Source: an uncultured Anaerobutyricum sp. (GTDB taxonomy: Bacteria > Bacillota > Clostridia > Lachnospirales > Lachnospiraceae). From it: a DNA stretch of 39,627 nucleotides. The notes under the pieces were generated by a model. It did no database searches. It was not told the DNA's origin and saw only the letters and a list, made by a program, of their open reading frames with translations. The stretch lies in assembly GCF_934307085.1 (NCBI RefSeq), contig NZ_CAKRCF010000031.1, positions 1 to 39,627 of the forward strand, read 5' to 3'. Shown here piece by piece: positions 9,591 through 16,760 of the stretch (positions within the stretch are counted from its first letter, which is position 1; every line of letters begins with the position of its first letter). A program made the translations under genes and the position numbers.

Positions 9591-9624
9591 TCATCTGTTT
9601 ATTTCATCAATCCTGTAATTAGAA

Positions 9625-11145
9625 TTAATCTACTAATTTATCTAACTCTTTTACGTATTCTGTCTCTGTTGCTACTTTATGGTTCGCTTTTGTAGCATAA
9701 ATCTTTACAGCCCCCTGAGACTTCTTAATTGGCTGCATTGTTCCGGCTCCGGCTACACATCCGCCTGGACATGCCATACCTTCTAACAGATAGCCGTTAT
9801 ATTTTCCTTTGGATGCCATCATCATAAGCTTACGACATTCCTCTAAACCTTCTGCGTTAGCTACCTTGATTTCTTTATCTGGATGTTCTTTCTTGATTAC
9901 ATCAACTACAGCCTGTGCTACTCCACCGGATACGGCAAAGTTTCTTCCGTCTGTAGATACATCATTGACACCATCTACATCCTCATGCATATTTTCAAGA
10001 TCTAAATCTTTTGCTGCGAAGATTCCGCTCATTTCCTCAAAGGTAAGTACAAAATCCACTTCACTTCGAACAGTTCTTCTCATCGCTTCAAGCTTTTTCG
10101 CTGCACAAGGTCCAATAAATACGACTTTGGCATCTGGTGTATGATTTTTAATTAATCTTGCTGTCAATGTCATTGGTGTTAATGCCATGGAGACACAATT
10201 TGCATACTCTGGGAAGAGTTTCTTAGCCATTACTGACCATGCAGGACAACAGGATGTTGCCATGAATGGAAGTTCTTCTGGTACTTCTTTTAAGAAGTCC
10301 TCTGCTTCCTGTTTAGCACATAAATCTGCTCCGATTGCTACCTCAAGTACATCGGCGAATCCAAGTTCTTTCATAGCTGCACGAAGTTTTTCTGGTGTTA
10401 CCTTTGGTCCAAACTGACCCACGAAAGCAGGTGCTACTGCTGCGTATACCTTTTCACCTGACTGGATTGCCTTGATTACCTGATAAATCTGAGATTTATC
10501 AGAGATTGCTCCAAATGGACAGTTTACAAGACACATTCCACAGGATACACATTTATCATAATCAATTGTTGCTTTTCCGTTTTCATCAGATGTGATGGCA
10601 TTCATACCGCAGGCTTTTGCACAAGGACGTTCCTGGACAATAATCGCATTATAGGAACATACTGTTGCACAGCGTCCACATTTGATACAGGCATCCTGAT
10701 CGATAATGGACTTACCAGTTACACGGTCAAGAGAAATTGCCTTCTTGGGACATACTTCCATACAAGGATGTGCCAGACATCCTTGACATCCATCTGTTAC
10801 ATGTACTTTCTTTTCCTCACATGCGTTACATGCGAACTTGATTACGTTAATCAGTGGTGGGGTGTAGTACCCTTCTGGCTTATCTGCTTCCATAATTCCA
10901 TCAGATACTGGTGCTGGTTCTGCTGCTCCTCTGTATGGCAGGCCCATTGCCATACGAAGTCGCTCTCCTACGATTGCCCTTTCAAGGAAAACGTCATTTC
11001 TAAAGTTACCAGTCTCGCCTGGAATAATCTTGTAAGGCAGTGCCTCAATCTTTTTATCAACAGGTCCCTCTTCGTAAGCCATCTTAGCTACTTCAGTGAA
11101 TACAGCATGTCTAATTTCCTGAATTCTTGTTTCTACTCCTCTCAT
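9625..11145 (-). CDS. Monomeric [FeFe] hydrogenase with 4Fe-4S domains
   Basis: This 506-residue enzyme interconverts protons and H2 at an H-cluster. The N-terminal half has cysteines for several 4Fe-4S clusters: CNACE and CQGC with CMEVCP (106-132), CIKCGRCATVC (153-163), CAKAC (175-179) and CVSCGMCLVNCP (199-210). The H-cluster motifs follow: TSCCPAW at 297-303, FIGPCAAKK at 343-351 and EGMACPGGC near residue 465. The arrangement fits the stand-alone group B type of clostridia rather than the long electron-bifurcating HydA. No NADH-linked HydB/HydC genes are adjacent, so ferredoxin is the likely partner. The maturases HydE, HydF and HydG are not in the window. The RBS is GGGAGG. A Rex-like site overlaps the inferred promoter. 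Confidence 0.92.
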   Translation of the reverse strand: MRGVETRIQEIRHAVFTEVAKMAYEEGPVDKKIEALPYKIIPGETGNFRNDVFLERAIVGERLRMAMGLPYRGAAEPAPVSDGIMEADKPEGYYTPPLINVIKFACNACEEKKVHVTDGCQGCLAHPCMEVCPKKAISLDRVTGKSIIDQDACIKCGRCATVCSYNAIIVQERPCAKACGMNAITSDENGKATIDYDKCVSCGMCLVNCPFGAISDKSQIYQVIKAIQSGEKVYAAVAPAFVGQFGPKVTPEKLRAAMKELGFADVLEVAIGADLCAKQEAEDFLKEVPEELPFMATSCCPAWSVMAKKLFPEYANCVSMALTPMTLTARLIKNHTPDAKVVFIGPCAAKKLEAMRRTVRSEVDFVLTFEEMSGIFAAKDLDLENMHEDVDGVNDVSTDGRNFAVSGGVAQAVVDVIKKEHPDKEIKVANAEGLEECRKLMMMASKGKYNGYLLEGMACPGGCVAGAGTMQPIKKSQGAVKIYATKANHKVATETEYVKELDKLVD

Positions 11146-11248
11146 AGATACCTCCCTATTTGGTTAAAGTTGTAATTACCCTTAAAATGTAACGATTCAG
11201 AATTATCTATATGTACATCTCTTCTAAATCGTAACGCTAAAACTCAAT

Positions 11249-11288
11249 ATGTTAATTATATCACAAGGGAATGCGTATGAGAATATAT
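11249..11288 (-). promoter_or_regulatory. Hydrogenase promoter with Rex-like operator
   Basis: On the minus strand TTCTCA and TATAAT are 17 nt apart about 105-140 nt upstream of the hydrogenase start. The -10 box is embedded in TTGTGATATAATTAACAT (11249-11266), which resembles the clostridial Rex operator TTGTTAANNNNTTAACAA. Rex senses NADH/NAD+ and controls fermentation and hydrogenase genes in relatives, so redox control is plausible. Confidence 0.45.
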
Positions 11289-11358
11289 GTATCCAATTTT
11301 GTACAACTTTTTTGCTATATTCCTCATTTTTTACAAAAATCTACCCTCACTCGACCAC

Positions 11359-11415
11359 AAAAAAAGAGAGATACTATTCCAATTTCAATACAAACTGCAA
11401 AAATATCTCTCTTTT
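11359..11415 (-). terminator. Rho-independent terminator of the aminotransferase gene
   Basis: On the minus strand AAAAGAGAGATA pairs with TATCTCTCTTTT across a loop of about 30 nt and runs into seven T residues. The flanking A-run also allows function on the plus strand. It lies about 185 nt past the aminotransferase stop. Between them, 11491-11517 holds a second short hairpin (ACGAA/TTCGT) without a T-tract. Confidence 0.65.
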
Positions 11416-11598
11416 CGAAATATTTGTTATTCTTTTATCTATTCTGCAAAATTCACCACAACTTAAAAGCAGCAATAGTTTTTTACTTTATAATATCACG
11501 AAAATCTTCGTGGATATTTATTTAATAGAAACACGAATGTAAACTACTTTTCTTTTAAAACACTTTCAAATCTTTAGAAAATTTAAAAGCAGATGTCT

Positions 11599-12897
11599 TT
11601 ATTCCATCTCTGCAAGGAGCTTTTCTACTGTTACAAGCTTTGTGCAAGTTACAAATAAAGCGGTTGCAATAGATAATTCTTCTGTAGAAGGTAATGTAGG
11701 AGCAATTCGGATATTAGAATCTTCTGGGTCATTACCGTAAGGATAAGCTGCACCTGCACCAGTAAGTACAAGACCTGCTTCTTTACACTTTGCTACGATT
11801 GCTTTTGCACATCCTTTTTCTGCATTAAAGGAAATGAAATATCCACCGACTGGTTTGCTCCAGGATGCGATTCCTAACTCCCCAAGTTCTTTTTCTAATG
11901 TCTCTAATACTGCCTCAAACTTTGGACGAATGATCTCTGCATGTTTCTTCATATAGTCTTTCATTCCGTTAATGTCTTTAAAATATCTTACATGGCGAAG
12001 CTGATTAATCTTATCTGGTCCGATTGTCTGCCATTTGAGCTTAGACTTAATGTCTGCGATGTTCGCTTCGGAAGAAGCCAATGCTGCCACACCTGCTCCT
12101 GGGAATGTAATCTTTGATGTGGAACAGAATTCATATACGATATCTGGATTTCCAGCCTTCTCGCACTCTTCTAAAATATTTAAAATATGTGGCTGTTCAC
12201 TTTCTGGTCTGTCATAAAGATAATGAATACCATAGGCATTATCCCAGAAAATACGGAAATCTTTTGCTGCTGGTTTTAAATTTGCAAATCTCTTTACTGT
12301 CTCATCAGAGTAAACAACACCGCCTGGATTTGAGAACATTGGCACACACCAGATTCCCTTTACTGCAGGGTCATTATTTACGTAATCTTCTACAACATCC
12401 ATATCTGGACCATCTTCTGTCATCGGCACGTTGATCATCTCAATACCAAACTGTTCTGTCACACCAAAATGTCTGTCATAGCCTGGTACCGGACATAAAA
12501 ATTTTACTTTATCAAGCTTAGACCATGGAGTACTTCCCATAATTCCGAAAATCTCTGCTCTTGCTACACAGTCATACATAATGTTAAGACTGGAATTTCC
12601 AAGTACAATCATCTGGGAAGGCTTTGCACCTACCATACCAGCCATGAGTTCTTTTGCTTCTGGAATTCCGTCTAACACACCGTAATTTCTTACATCTGTG
12701 CCATTTTCGCTCGCAAGAACAGACTCTGCATTTAAAACATCCATCATAGGCATAGATAAATCAAGCTGTTCTTTTCCTGGTTTACCTCTTGAAATATCCA
12801 GATTCAGACCCTTTGCTTTCTCTGCATCATACTCTGCCTGTAATTCTGCCTGTAATTCCAGTAATTCTTCTTTGCTTAATTCTCTGTATGGTTTCAC
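11599..12897 (-). CDS. Aspartate aminotransferase, PF12897-type (class I/II fold)
   Basis: This is a PLP-dependent fold-type I aminotransferase of about 432 residues. It belongs, as far as motifs show, to the distinct aspartate aminotransferase group that starts with a KEEL...LDISRGKP segment. The Schiff-base lysine is in STSKITFPGAG (about K262). The aspartate and tyrosine that hold PLP are in WDNAYGIHY. NYGVLDGIPEAK and FSNPGGVVY are further family motifs. It would move amino groups between aspartate or alanine and 2-oxoglutarate. The frame is open up to a TTG at 12912, but GGGAGGT at 12904-12909 is the ribosome binding site of the GTG at 12897, so I place the start there. It is transcribed alone. 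Confidence 0.88.
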   Translation of the reverse strand: MKPYRELSKEELLELQAELQAEYDAEKAKGLNLDISRGKPGKEQLDLSMPMMDVLNAESVLASENGTDVRNYGVLDGIPEAKELMAGMVGAKPSQMIVLGNSSLNIMYDCVARAEIFGIMGSTPWSKLDKVKFLCPVPGYDRHFGVTEQFGIEMINVPMTEDGPDMDVVEDYVNNDPAVKGIWCVPMFSNPGGVVYSDETVKRFANLKPAAKDFRIFWDNAYGIHYLYDRPESEQPHILNILEECEKAGNPDIVYEFCSTSKITFPGAGVAALASSEANIADIKSKLKWQTIGPDKINQLRHVRYFKDINGMKDYMKKHAEIIRPKFEAVLETLEKELGELGIASWSKPVGGYFISFNAEKGCAKAIVAKCKEAGLVLTGAGAAYPYGNDPEDSNIRIAPTLPSTEELSIATALFVTCTKLVTVEKLLAEME

Positions 12898-13004
12898 TTC
12901 GTTACCTCCCAAAATTCCTCTAACGTATTTCTAATATAATTCTAAAACAAAAGAAAATTAACTTTCCCTTTATTTTTCTTCACTTATTTCATATACCAGT
13001 GGTA

Positions 13005-13033
13005 ATTGTATTCCATTCTTGAATAAAAAGCAA
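13005..13033 (-). promoter_or_regulatory. Promoter of the aminotransferase gene
   Basis: On the minus strand TTGCTT (13028-13033) and TACAAT (13005-13010) are 17 nt apart, about 110 nt upstream of the GTG start. The rest of the 12898-13243 gap is AT-rich and contains only the Cys-rich gene's putative promoter. Confidence 0.55.
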
Positions 13034-13187
13034 GTCACTTTTTCATTTTTTCCAAAAAAATCAAGAAAAATGTTTTTTAAGTCTATTTTTTATGAAATAT
13101 TCACACCTTAATCCTGCTATTTCATTGATTTTATCCAGAAATCTTCTGTATTTTTTTGATTCGCAGAATTTTTTTGCAAGAAAAGAA

Positions 13188-13213
13188 ACATTCTACCGAT
13201 GATGCATACTATA
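13188..13213 (+). promoter_or_regulatory. Possible mother-cell sporulation promoter (sigma-E/K-like -10)
   Basis: CATACTATA at 13205-13213 fits the sigma-K -10 pattern CATAnnnTA and is close to that of sigma-E. An AC dinucleotide sits at 13188-13189, about one base closer than the usual sigma-K spacing. No convincing sigma-A hexamers were found here. This is suggestive only. Confidence 0.3.
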
Positions 13214-13243
13214 AACTGTAATCAAAAAACGGGGGGAAATCCC

Positions 13244-13486
13244 ATGAGTGATTTAGCTGCTACAAATTGCCAGAATTCCTGTTCTTCCGGTTGCGGATGT
13301 GGAAATGACTGTGGTTTTAATAACTGCTTCTGGCTGATTTTAATTCTTTTATGCTGCAATACTGGCAACGACTGCGGATGTGGCTGCGGAAATGATAATC
13401 TTATCTGGCTCATCCTCATTCTCTGTTGCTGTGGAAATGGCTGCGGTATCAGCACTAATGGAAACGGATGTGGCTGTGGCTGCTAA
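13244..13486 (+). CDS. Small Cys/Gly-rich protein (high-cysteine family, possible spore-surface protein)
   Basis: This is an 80-residue protein starting MSDLAATNCQN. It has alternating segments of CGCG/CGND repeats and hydrophobic stretches (FWLILILLCC, LIWLILILCCC), and ends NGCGCGC. Similar proteins in Firmicutes are often labelled chorion-class high-cysteine proteins by automated pipelines; that name reflects composition and not function. The hydrophobic and cysteine pattern suggests a cross-linked or membrane-associated structural protein, perhaps of the spore. The ATG at 13244 is chosen because GGGGGGA lies just upstream; a farther in-frame ATG at 13199 has no ribosome binding site. It ends in a shared bidirectional terminator. 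Confidence 0.75.
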   Translation: MSDLAATNCQNSCSSGCGCGNDCGFNNCFWLILILLCCNTGNDCGCGCGNDNLIWLILILCCCGNGCGISTNGNGCGCGC

Positions 13487-13505
13487 CCCGTTATATCTCT
13501 AAAAA

Positions 13506-13530
13506 GAGGGGACTCATTAACAGTCCCCTC
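13506..13530. terminator. Bidirectional terminator between convergent small genes
   Basis: GAGGGGACT (13506-13514) pairs with AGTCCCCTC (13522-13530) around a 7-nt loop, with an A-run before and a T-run after. It lies 19 nt after the Cys-rich gene and directly beside the stop of the 55-residue minus-strand gene, so it can serve both. Confidence 0.85.
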
Positions 13531-13533
13531 CTT

Positions 13534-13701
13534 TTATCTGTTCCATGTTTGTTTTTTCTGTATTCTTTCTGTTCCCGTGTATTCGTTTTCTTCTTTCTTG
13601 TTTTCTTTTTCTATCTTTCCCTGCCACTCACGCTTTTTCCTGAGACATTCCGGATCTATTTCATAAATTGTATTATCTTCCACAATAAGATTTTCATTCA
13701 T
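13534..13701 (-). CDS. Small charged protein of unknown function (55 aa)
   Basis: The protein starts MNENLIVEDNTIYEIDPECL and continues with a highly charged Lys/Glu-rich tail that ends KKQTWNR. The ATG at 13701 has GAGGAGGAT 8-9 nt upstream, much better than any farther start in the same frame, which would run into the divergent gene's promoter region. The clear ribosome binding site and the shared terminator support a real gene. I do not recognise the family. It has one cysteine and no membrane segment. It sits between the Cys-rich gene (convergent) and the 186-residue gene (divergent), and the three may form a functional group. Confidence 0.6.
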   Translation of the reverse strand: MNENLIVEDNTIYEIDPECLRKKREWQGKIEKENKKEENEYTGTERIQKKQTWNR

Positions 13702-13807
13702 AATTATTCTATCCTCCTCATAAATTAAAATAATTACAGATAAATCTACCTGTATAATACAATATATGAAAATTTTTCGGGTAGTTTTCCTTTTTAAGGA
13801 GGTTTCC

Positions 13808-14368
13808 ATGCCAAATTTTAACGATTCCCCATCCCCTCTTTCCCGCCTGATTAATGATGACAATCTAACTATTTTAGAAAATATTATCCCGTGTTGTAAT
13901 CCGAATCTCGGAAAATTTCTCGCTATCTGCCTGAAGGCTTCTGAAATGCAAAAAATCATAATCGGCTTTGATGACAGCGAACGGTTAAGTGCCTGCGGCT
14001 TTGAAGACAATTCTCAAGATATAGAATCCATCTTACGTTCTGTCCGTTCTGCCGTTTCTGAAGAAAAGGCTCACCAAATTGACAATATCCTGCAAATTCT
14101 TAACTTCTCCAGATTTTACGAAAAATATAATCAGATTCTTTCTGAACACCCTGAACTTGTCCGTCCTCCGGCACCTGCCGCAACTGAAAACCAATCTGCC
14201 CCTGACACAAATCCATTTGCCGATCCCTCATTATTTTTTCTCCTAAACTCTCTTATGAATAATTCAGAAGGAAATCAAAATGAAAGACTAAAACAAGTAA
14301 TGAATCTGGCACAAAACAGTGAGGGAAAAGACATGAGCGAATTGCTTTCCACCTTGTTAAAACACTAG
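13808..14368 (+). CDS. Hypothetical protein, 186 aa
   Basis: The protein starts MPNFNDSPSPLSRLINDDNL, with AAGGAGG at 13796-13802 marking the start. Residues 1-120 look helical, with NPNLGKFLAICLKASEMQKIII as a conserved-looking hydrophobic stretch. A Pro/Ala-rich linker (RPPAPAATENQ) follows, then a helical C-terminus (PSLFFLLNSLMNN, ELLSTLLKH). No signal peptide, catalytic motif or known family is recognised. A TATAAT at 13753-13758 lies 50 nt upstream without a good -35 box. The stop codon TAG is part of a small hairpin repeat (family D, copy D1). Neighbouring small genes hint at a sporulation or surface role, which is inference. Confidence 0.6.
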   Translation: MPNFNDSPSPLSRLINDDNLTILENIIPCCNPNLGKFLAICLKASEMQKIIIGFDDSERLSACGFEDNSQDIESILRSVRSAVSEEKAHQIDNILQILNFSRFYEKYNQILSEHPELVRPPAPAATENQSAPDTNPFADPSLFFLLNSLMNNSEGNQNERLKQVMNLAQNSEGKDMSELLSTLLKH

Positions 14369-14393
14369 AATGTGTTTCAAACACGCTCTAGTT
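14364..14393 (-). repeat. Small hairpin repeat, family D, copy D1
   Basis: On the minus strand ACTAGAGCGTGTTTGAAA is followed by a complementary TTCTAGT half, giving a hairpin of about 27 nt. The first 18 bases recur exactly at 32306-32323 (copy D2). The stop codon of the preceding plus-strand gene lies inside the hairpin, so it may help to terminate that gene. Confidence 0.6.
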
Positions 14394-14423
14394 TGTAGTC
14401 GGGGGAAACAAAACAACCGATGA

Positions 14424-14716
14424 CCAACTTCTGATTTATCGATTTGAACAGACGCCGCTAGAAAGAAGTTTGTGACCGGATTGCATCGATGACTTCTAAC
14501 AGAGGGATTATTCTAAAGTTGTATTTTGTTCCGTTGTGCTAAACGTTCCATGCTGCCTGATAAAACAACCTTGCTCAAAAACGAGCTCGCAAGGTTACAG
14601 TCAGCATTCCACAGCACAAAGTCGCAAAATACAATCTTAGAATAATCCCTCTTTTTAAAATCTTCCTGAGCAATCCGATAGAAGGCTGTATACAGCAGCT
14701 GTTTAGTTCATATGCT
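14424..14716 (+). repeat. Palindromic element, family A, copy E3 (carries compensatory changes)
   Basis: This copy has the same orientation as E1. The outer arms 14501-14527 and 14626-14652 are complementary at 25 of 27 positions and unlike the arms of other copies. The core GTTGTGCTAAACG is conserved at 14533-14545. The inner stem is ATGCTG and CTG (14550-14559) against CAG and CAGCAT (14598-14607), where E1 has ATTTTG and CCA against TGG and CAAAAT. Four pairs therefore differ on both strands at once and keep pairing. The apical hairpin joins 14567-14574 to 14589-14596. The left end ACTTCTGATTT and GAACAGACGCCGCT match the E2 and E4 ends. Confidence 0.85.
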
Positions 14717-14718
14717 TC

Positions 14719-15052
14719 TCAAAGACTCCGGTCTGAGATCACAAGTACTCCCCTCGATTTGTTGGTAATAGAATAGACAGCCGCATTAGAAGAATTTTAA
14801 TCAGATTGCTCACAACCTATAAGAAAGAGAGACTAAAAATATCCCCTTTTGAGCCTTTGTGCTGTGAAATTTTGACCATAGAAACTTCGCATTCGTTTCT
14901 GCAAAGTTTCTGCTTTACTGGGCAAAATGGAACGTTTAGCACAACAGCTCAAAAGGGGATATTTTTTAATCTCTCTGTTCAATATTACTTCTGGCAATCC
15001 GACTATAACTGCCTTTATAGCGGCGTCTGTTACCATCTCCACAAATCAGAAT
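14719..15052 (-). repeat. Palindromic element, family A, copy E4
   Basis: This copy is nearly the twin of E2 at 372-702, and head-to-head with E3. The outer arms are 14827-14854 and 14947-14975, with one mismatch and a one-base length difference. The apical hairpin joins 14880-14890 to 14901-14911. The core strands are as in E2. The right flank (14976-15052) is read as the last 28 codons of the convergent minus-strand gene, whose TAA stop lies inside the outer arm. With E3 and D1 it accounts for the whole 14369-14965 interval. Confidence 0.85.
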
Positions 15053-15490
15053 TTCAGAAATCAGCGATACCTGGGATTCAAAATGCCTCATCATTTTCGT
15101 TTTTTCTCCTGCATTCATCTTCTCTGTTTCTTTTCCCAGATATTCATTAATTTTTAGACTAAACTCATTTCTTCTTCGTTTGAGCAGCCCCTTTCTTCCC
15201 TGTTCCTTTTCTTCTGGCTCAGTTAAGACCGTCCCGTTTCCAAGATATCTTCCCTCACCAGTATAAAGGTAAACTCGCGCTCCTATCGGAAGCTCCCCCT
15301 CCGTGACAGACCCTTGTACTATAAGACTTGCCTGGGAAATATTTTCTTCTAATGTTGCATCGTAATAAAATAGAAATTCTGACTTCTCATGTATTTCCAT
15401 GACTTTCTTCTTCCATGGTTCCATGTTCTCTTCTTCACGATATTGTTCCATCGTTCGTTCATGGAAATCTTTTAGCTTTTTTAACAACAT
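14966..15490 (-). CDS. Small beta-barrel protein at the end of the signalling operon (tail derived from repeat E4)
   Basis: The 174-residue protein has a charged helical N-terminus (to about residue 45). A segment then resembles domain 2 of translation GTPases, SLIVQGSVTEGELPIGARVY followed by LYTGEGRYLGNGTVL, the usual G-x-V-x-x-G-x-L-x-x-G barrel pattern. No GTPase motifs are present. The last 28 residues, from ILICGDGNRRRYK on, are encoded by the flank of palindromic element E4, and the stop lies in the element's arm, so the natural C-terminus has probably been replaced. It overlaps the preceding gene by 10 nt, with GGAGG 11 nt before the ATG, so it belongs to the PP2C-kinase-vWA unit. The function is unknown. 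Confidence 0.65.
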   Translation of the reverse strand: MLLKKLKDFHERTMEQYREEENMEPWKKKVMEIHEKSEFLFYYDATLEENISQASLIVQGSVTEGELPIGARVYLYTGEGRYLGNGTVLTEPEEKEQGRKGLLKRRRNEFSLKINEYLGKETEKMNAGEKTKMMRHFESQVSLISEILICGDGNRRRYKGSYSRIARSNIEQRD

Positions 15491-16746
15491 TTTTGTGTAT
15501 CCTCCACAAGATTCTCAAGCTTCTGACATGCCTCGCAATAAATATTATTTACTGTTCTTAACTTTAACATTACTCCTTCTTCTTTTAATTTTTGAAGACG
15601 GTCAAGTGCAATATGAAATAACTGATCATTTTTGATTCTTCCATCCATCAGAATATAAATAGAAAACTTTATCTGCGGGCTATTCTCGCCACCCAAAAGC
15701 ACTTCTTTTTTCTTCTCCTTCATAAGATCTGTACCGACAATAAGTGCTTCTCCAGCAGAATATTCTCTGATATTTTGTGAAAACTGACAACGAAAATCTG
15801 AACGATACTGTTGAAACTTCTTTACCTGGACTGCACCGTTTCCAAATACAAATGCCTGCTGTGAACGATGTCTGATCAGCGTATTTTCTAATTCTAGCTC
15901 ATCTTGTAATAAATATAGCATCTTGCTTATTTTCATGGAATTATCTAATTCTGTACGCAAAATAATAAACAGATCAAACTGCTCGCTCTCTTCCTGTCCT
16001 TTTTGCGCCTGCAGTTTTTCTGTTTTCTTTGTTCTCCTTTGTGCAGACTTTTCATCGATTCTTTCTTTTGTCATCTGTGCAAATTCTTCTTCTATCTGAA
16101 TGGATTCTTCAAGAAGATTTCTAAGCCTGACATAGCTGCATATTTCCCTGCTTTCAAAAATCTGCTTCCACTCTTGTGAAAGAATATTATAAAATAACTC
16201 TGAATAGTCTGCTTCTGTTTTTAACGGAGGAACTTTGACATTTCCTCTGGCACTGGCAACCAGTATCTTATAAATCAGACGATTGTCTGCTACTTGCTGC
16301 ATCTTCTCATCAAATAATACCGCATCCCCAAAAATTCTTTCATCTTCAGGATACCATTCATAATCCTGCTCAAATGCAAGAAGTTGAAAGCGTTCCGGAT
16401 GCAATAATACAACCCCATACTGGCTGTTATTCATGTCTACATATAAATCCTGCAAATCAATCAACCCTGGATAAATATGCCTCTCTGAAAGCTGTGTAAG
16501 GATATGCAACACCTGTAGGGCAATCTTTTTAAGAATGAGAGAATCTACATGATAATGATCCATCTGCTTTCTTGCAAATAAAGACTTAATCGGAATCGCA
16601 GAGGAAGGGAGCCTGTTCACTCTGTCATCAAAAATAATTTCCGGAATCTCTTTCAGTTCTCTTATTACTGGGTGTCCCTTTTCAAATAATTTTTCTTTAC
16701 TTCCATTCTCCATCGGAACGGTATCCATACGTTCTCTTTCTTCCAC
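15481..16746 (-). CDS. Pseudokinase-like protein with possible degenerate vWA C-terminus
   Basis: A protein of about 421 residues that I do not recognise as a named family. Residues 70-200 read like a kinase C-lobe without catalytic residues. The segment LQVLHILTQLSERHIYPG, then LIDLQDLYVDMN, occupies the place of the HRD...N loop, and VVLLHPERF that of the DFG strand. The C-terminal part, with FIILRTELDNS and later IYILMDGRI plus KLKEEGVMLKLRTV, has the strand-helix rhythm of a vWA domain without an intact MIDAS. Both readings are inference. The start is taken as GTG 16746, which has GAGG 8 nt upstream; GTG 16755 and an ATG nine codons downstream of 16755 are alternatives. It lies 14 nt after the vWA gene and overlaps the next gene by 10 nt. 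Confidence 0.65.
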   Translation of the reverse strand: MEERERMDTVPMENGSKEKLFEKGHPVIRELKEIPEIIFDDRVNRLPSSAIPIKSLFARKQMDHYHVDSLILKKIALQVLHILTQLSERHIYPGLIDLQDLYVDMNNSQYGVVLLHPERFQLLAFEQDYEWYPEDERIFGDAVLFDEKMQQVADNRLIYKILVASARGNVKVPPLKTEADYSELFYNILSQEWKQIFESREICSYVRLRNLLEESIQIEEEFAQMTKERIDEKSAQRRTKKTEKLQAQKGQEESEQFDLFIILRTELDNSMKISKMLYLLQDELELENTLIRHRSQQAFVFGNGAVQVKKFQQYRSDFRCQFSQNIREYSAGEALIVGTDLMKEKKKEVLLGGENSPQIKFSIYILMDGRIKNDQLFHIALDRLQKLKEEGVMLKLRTVNNIYCEACQKLENLVEDTQKCC

Positions 16747-16760
16747 TTTTCTCACCTCAA

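Noticed and set aside
10768..11175. Plus-strand open frames opposite hydrogenase, topoisomerase, pyrG and cluster genes
   Set aside because: They are antisense shadows of strongly supported genes and lack good ribosome binding sites and recognisable domains.
13702..14010. Upstream extension of the 55-residue minus-strand gene
   Set aside because: It would run antisense through the promoter and start of the 186-residue gene, while the ATG at 13701 has a strong GAGGAGG site.
1..15060. Insertion sequence or transposase remnant as source of the repeats
   Set aside because: The elements of about 330 bp have no transposase frame, no target-site duplication that I can see, and arms that differ between copies, so a classical IS or MITE label is not supported.
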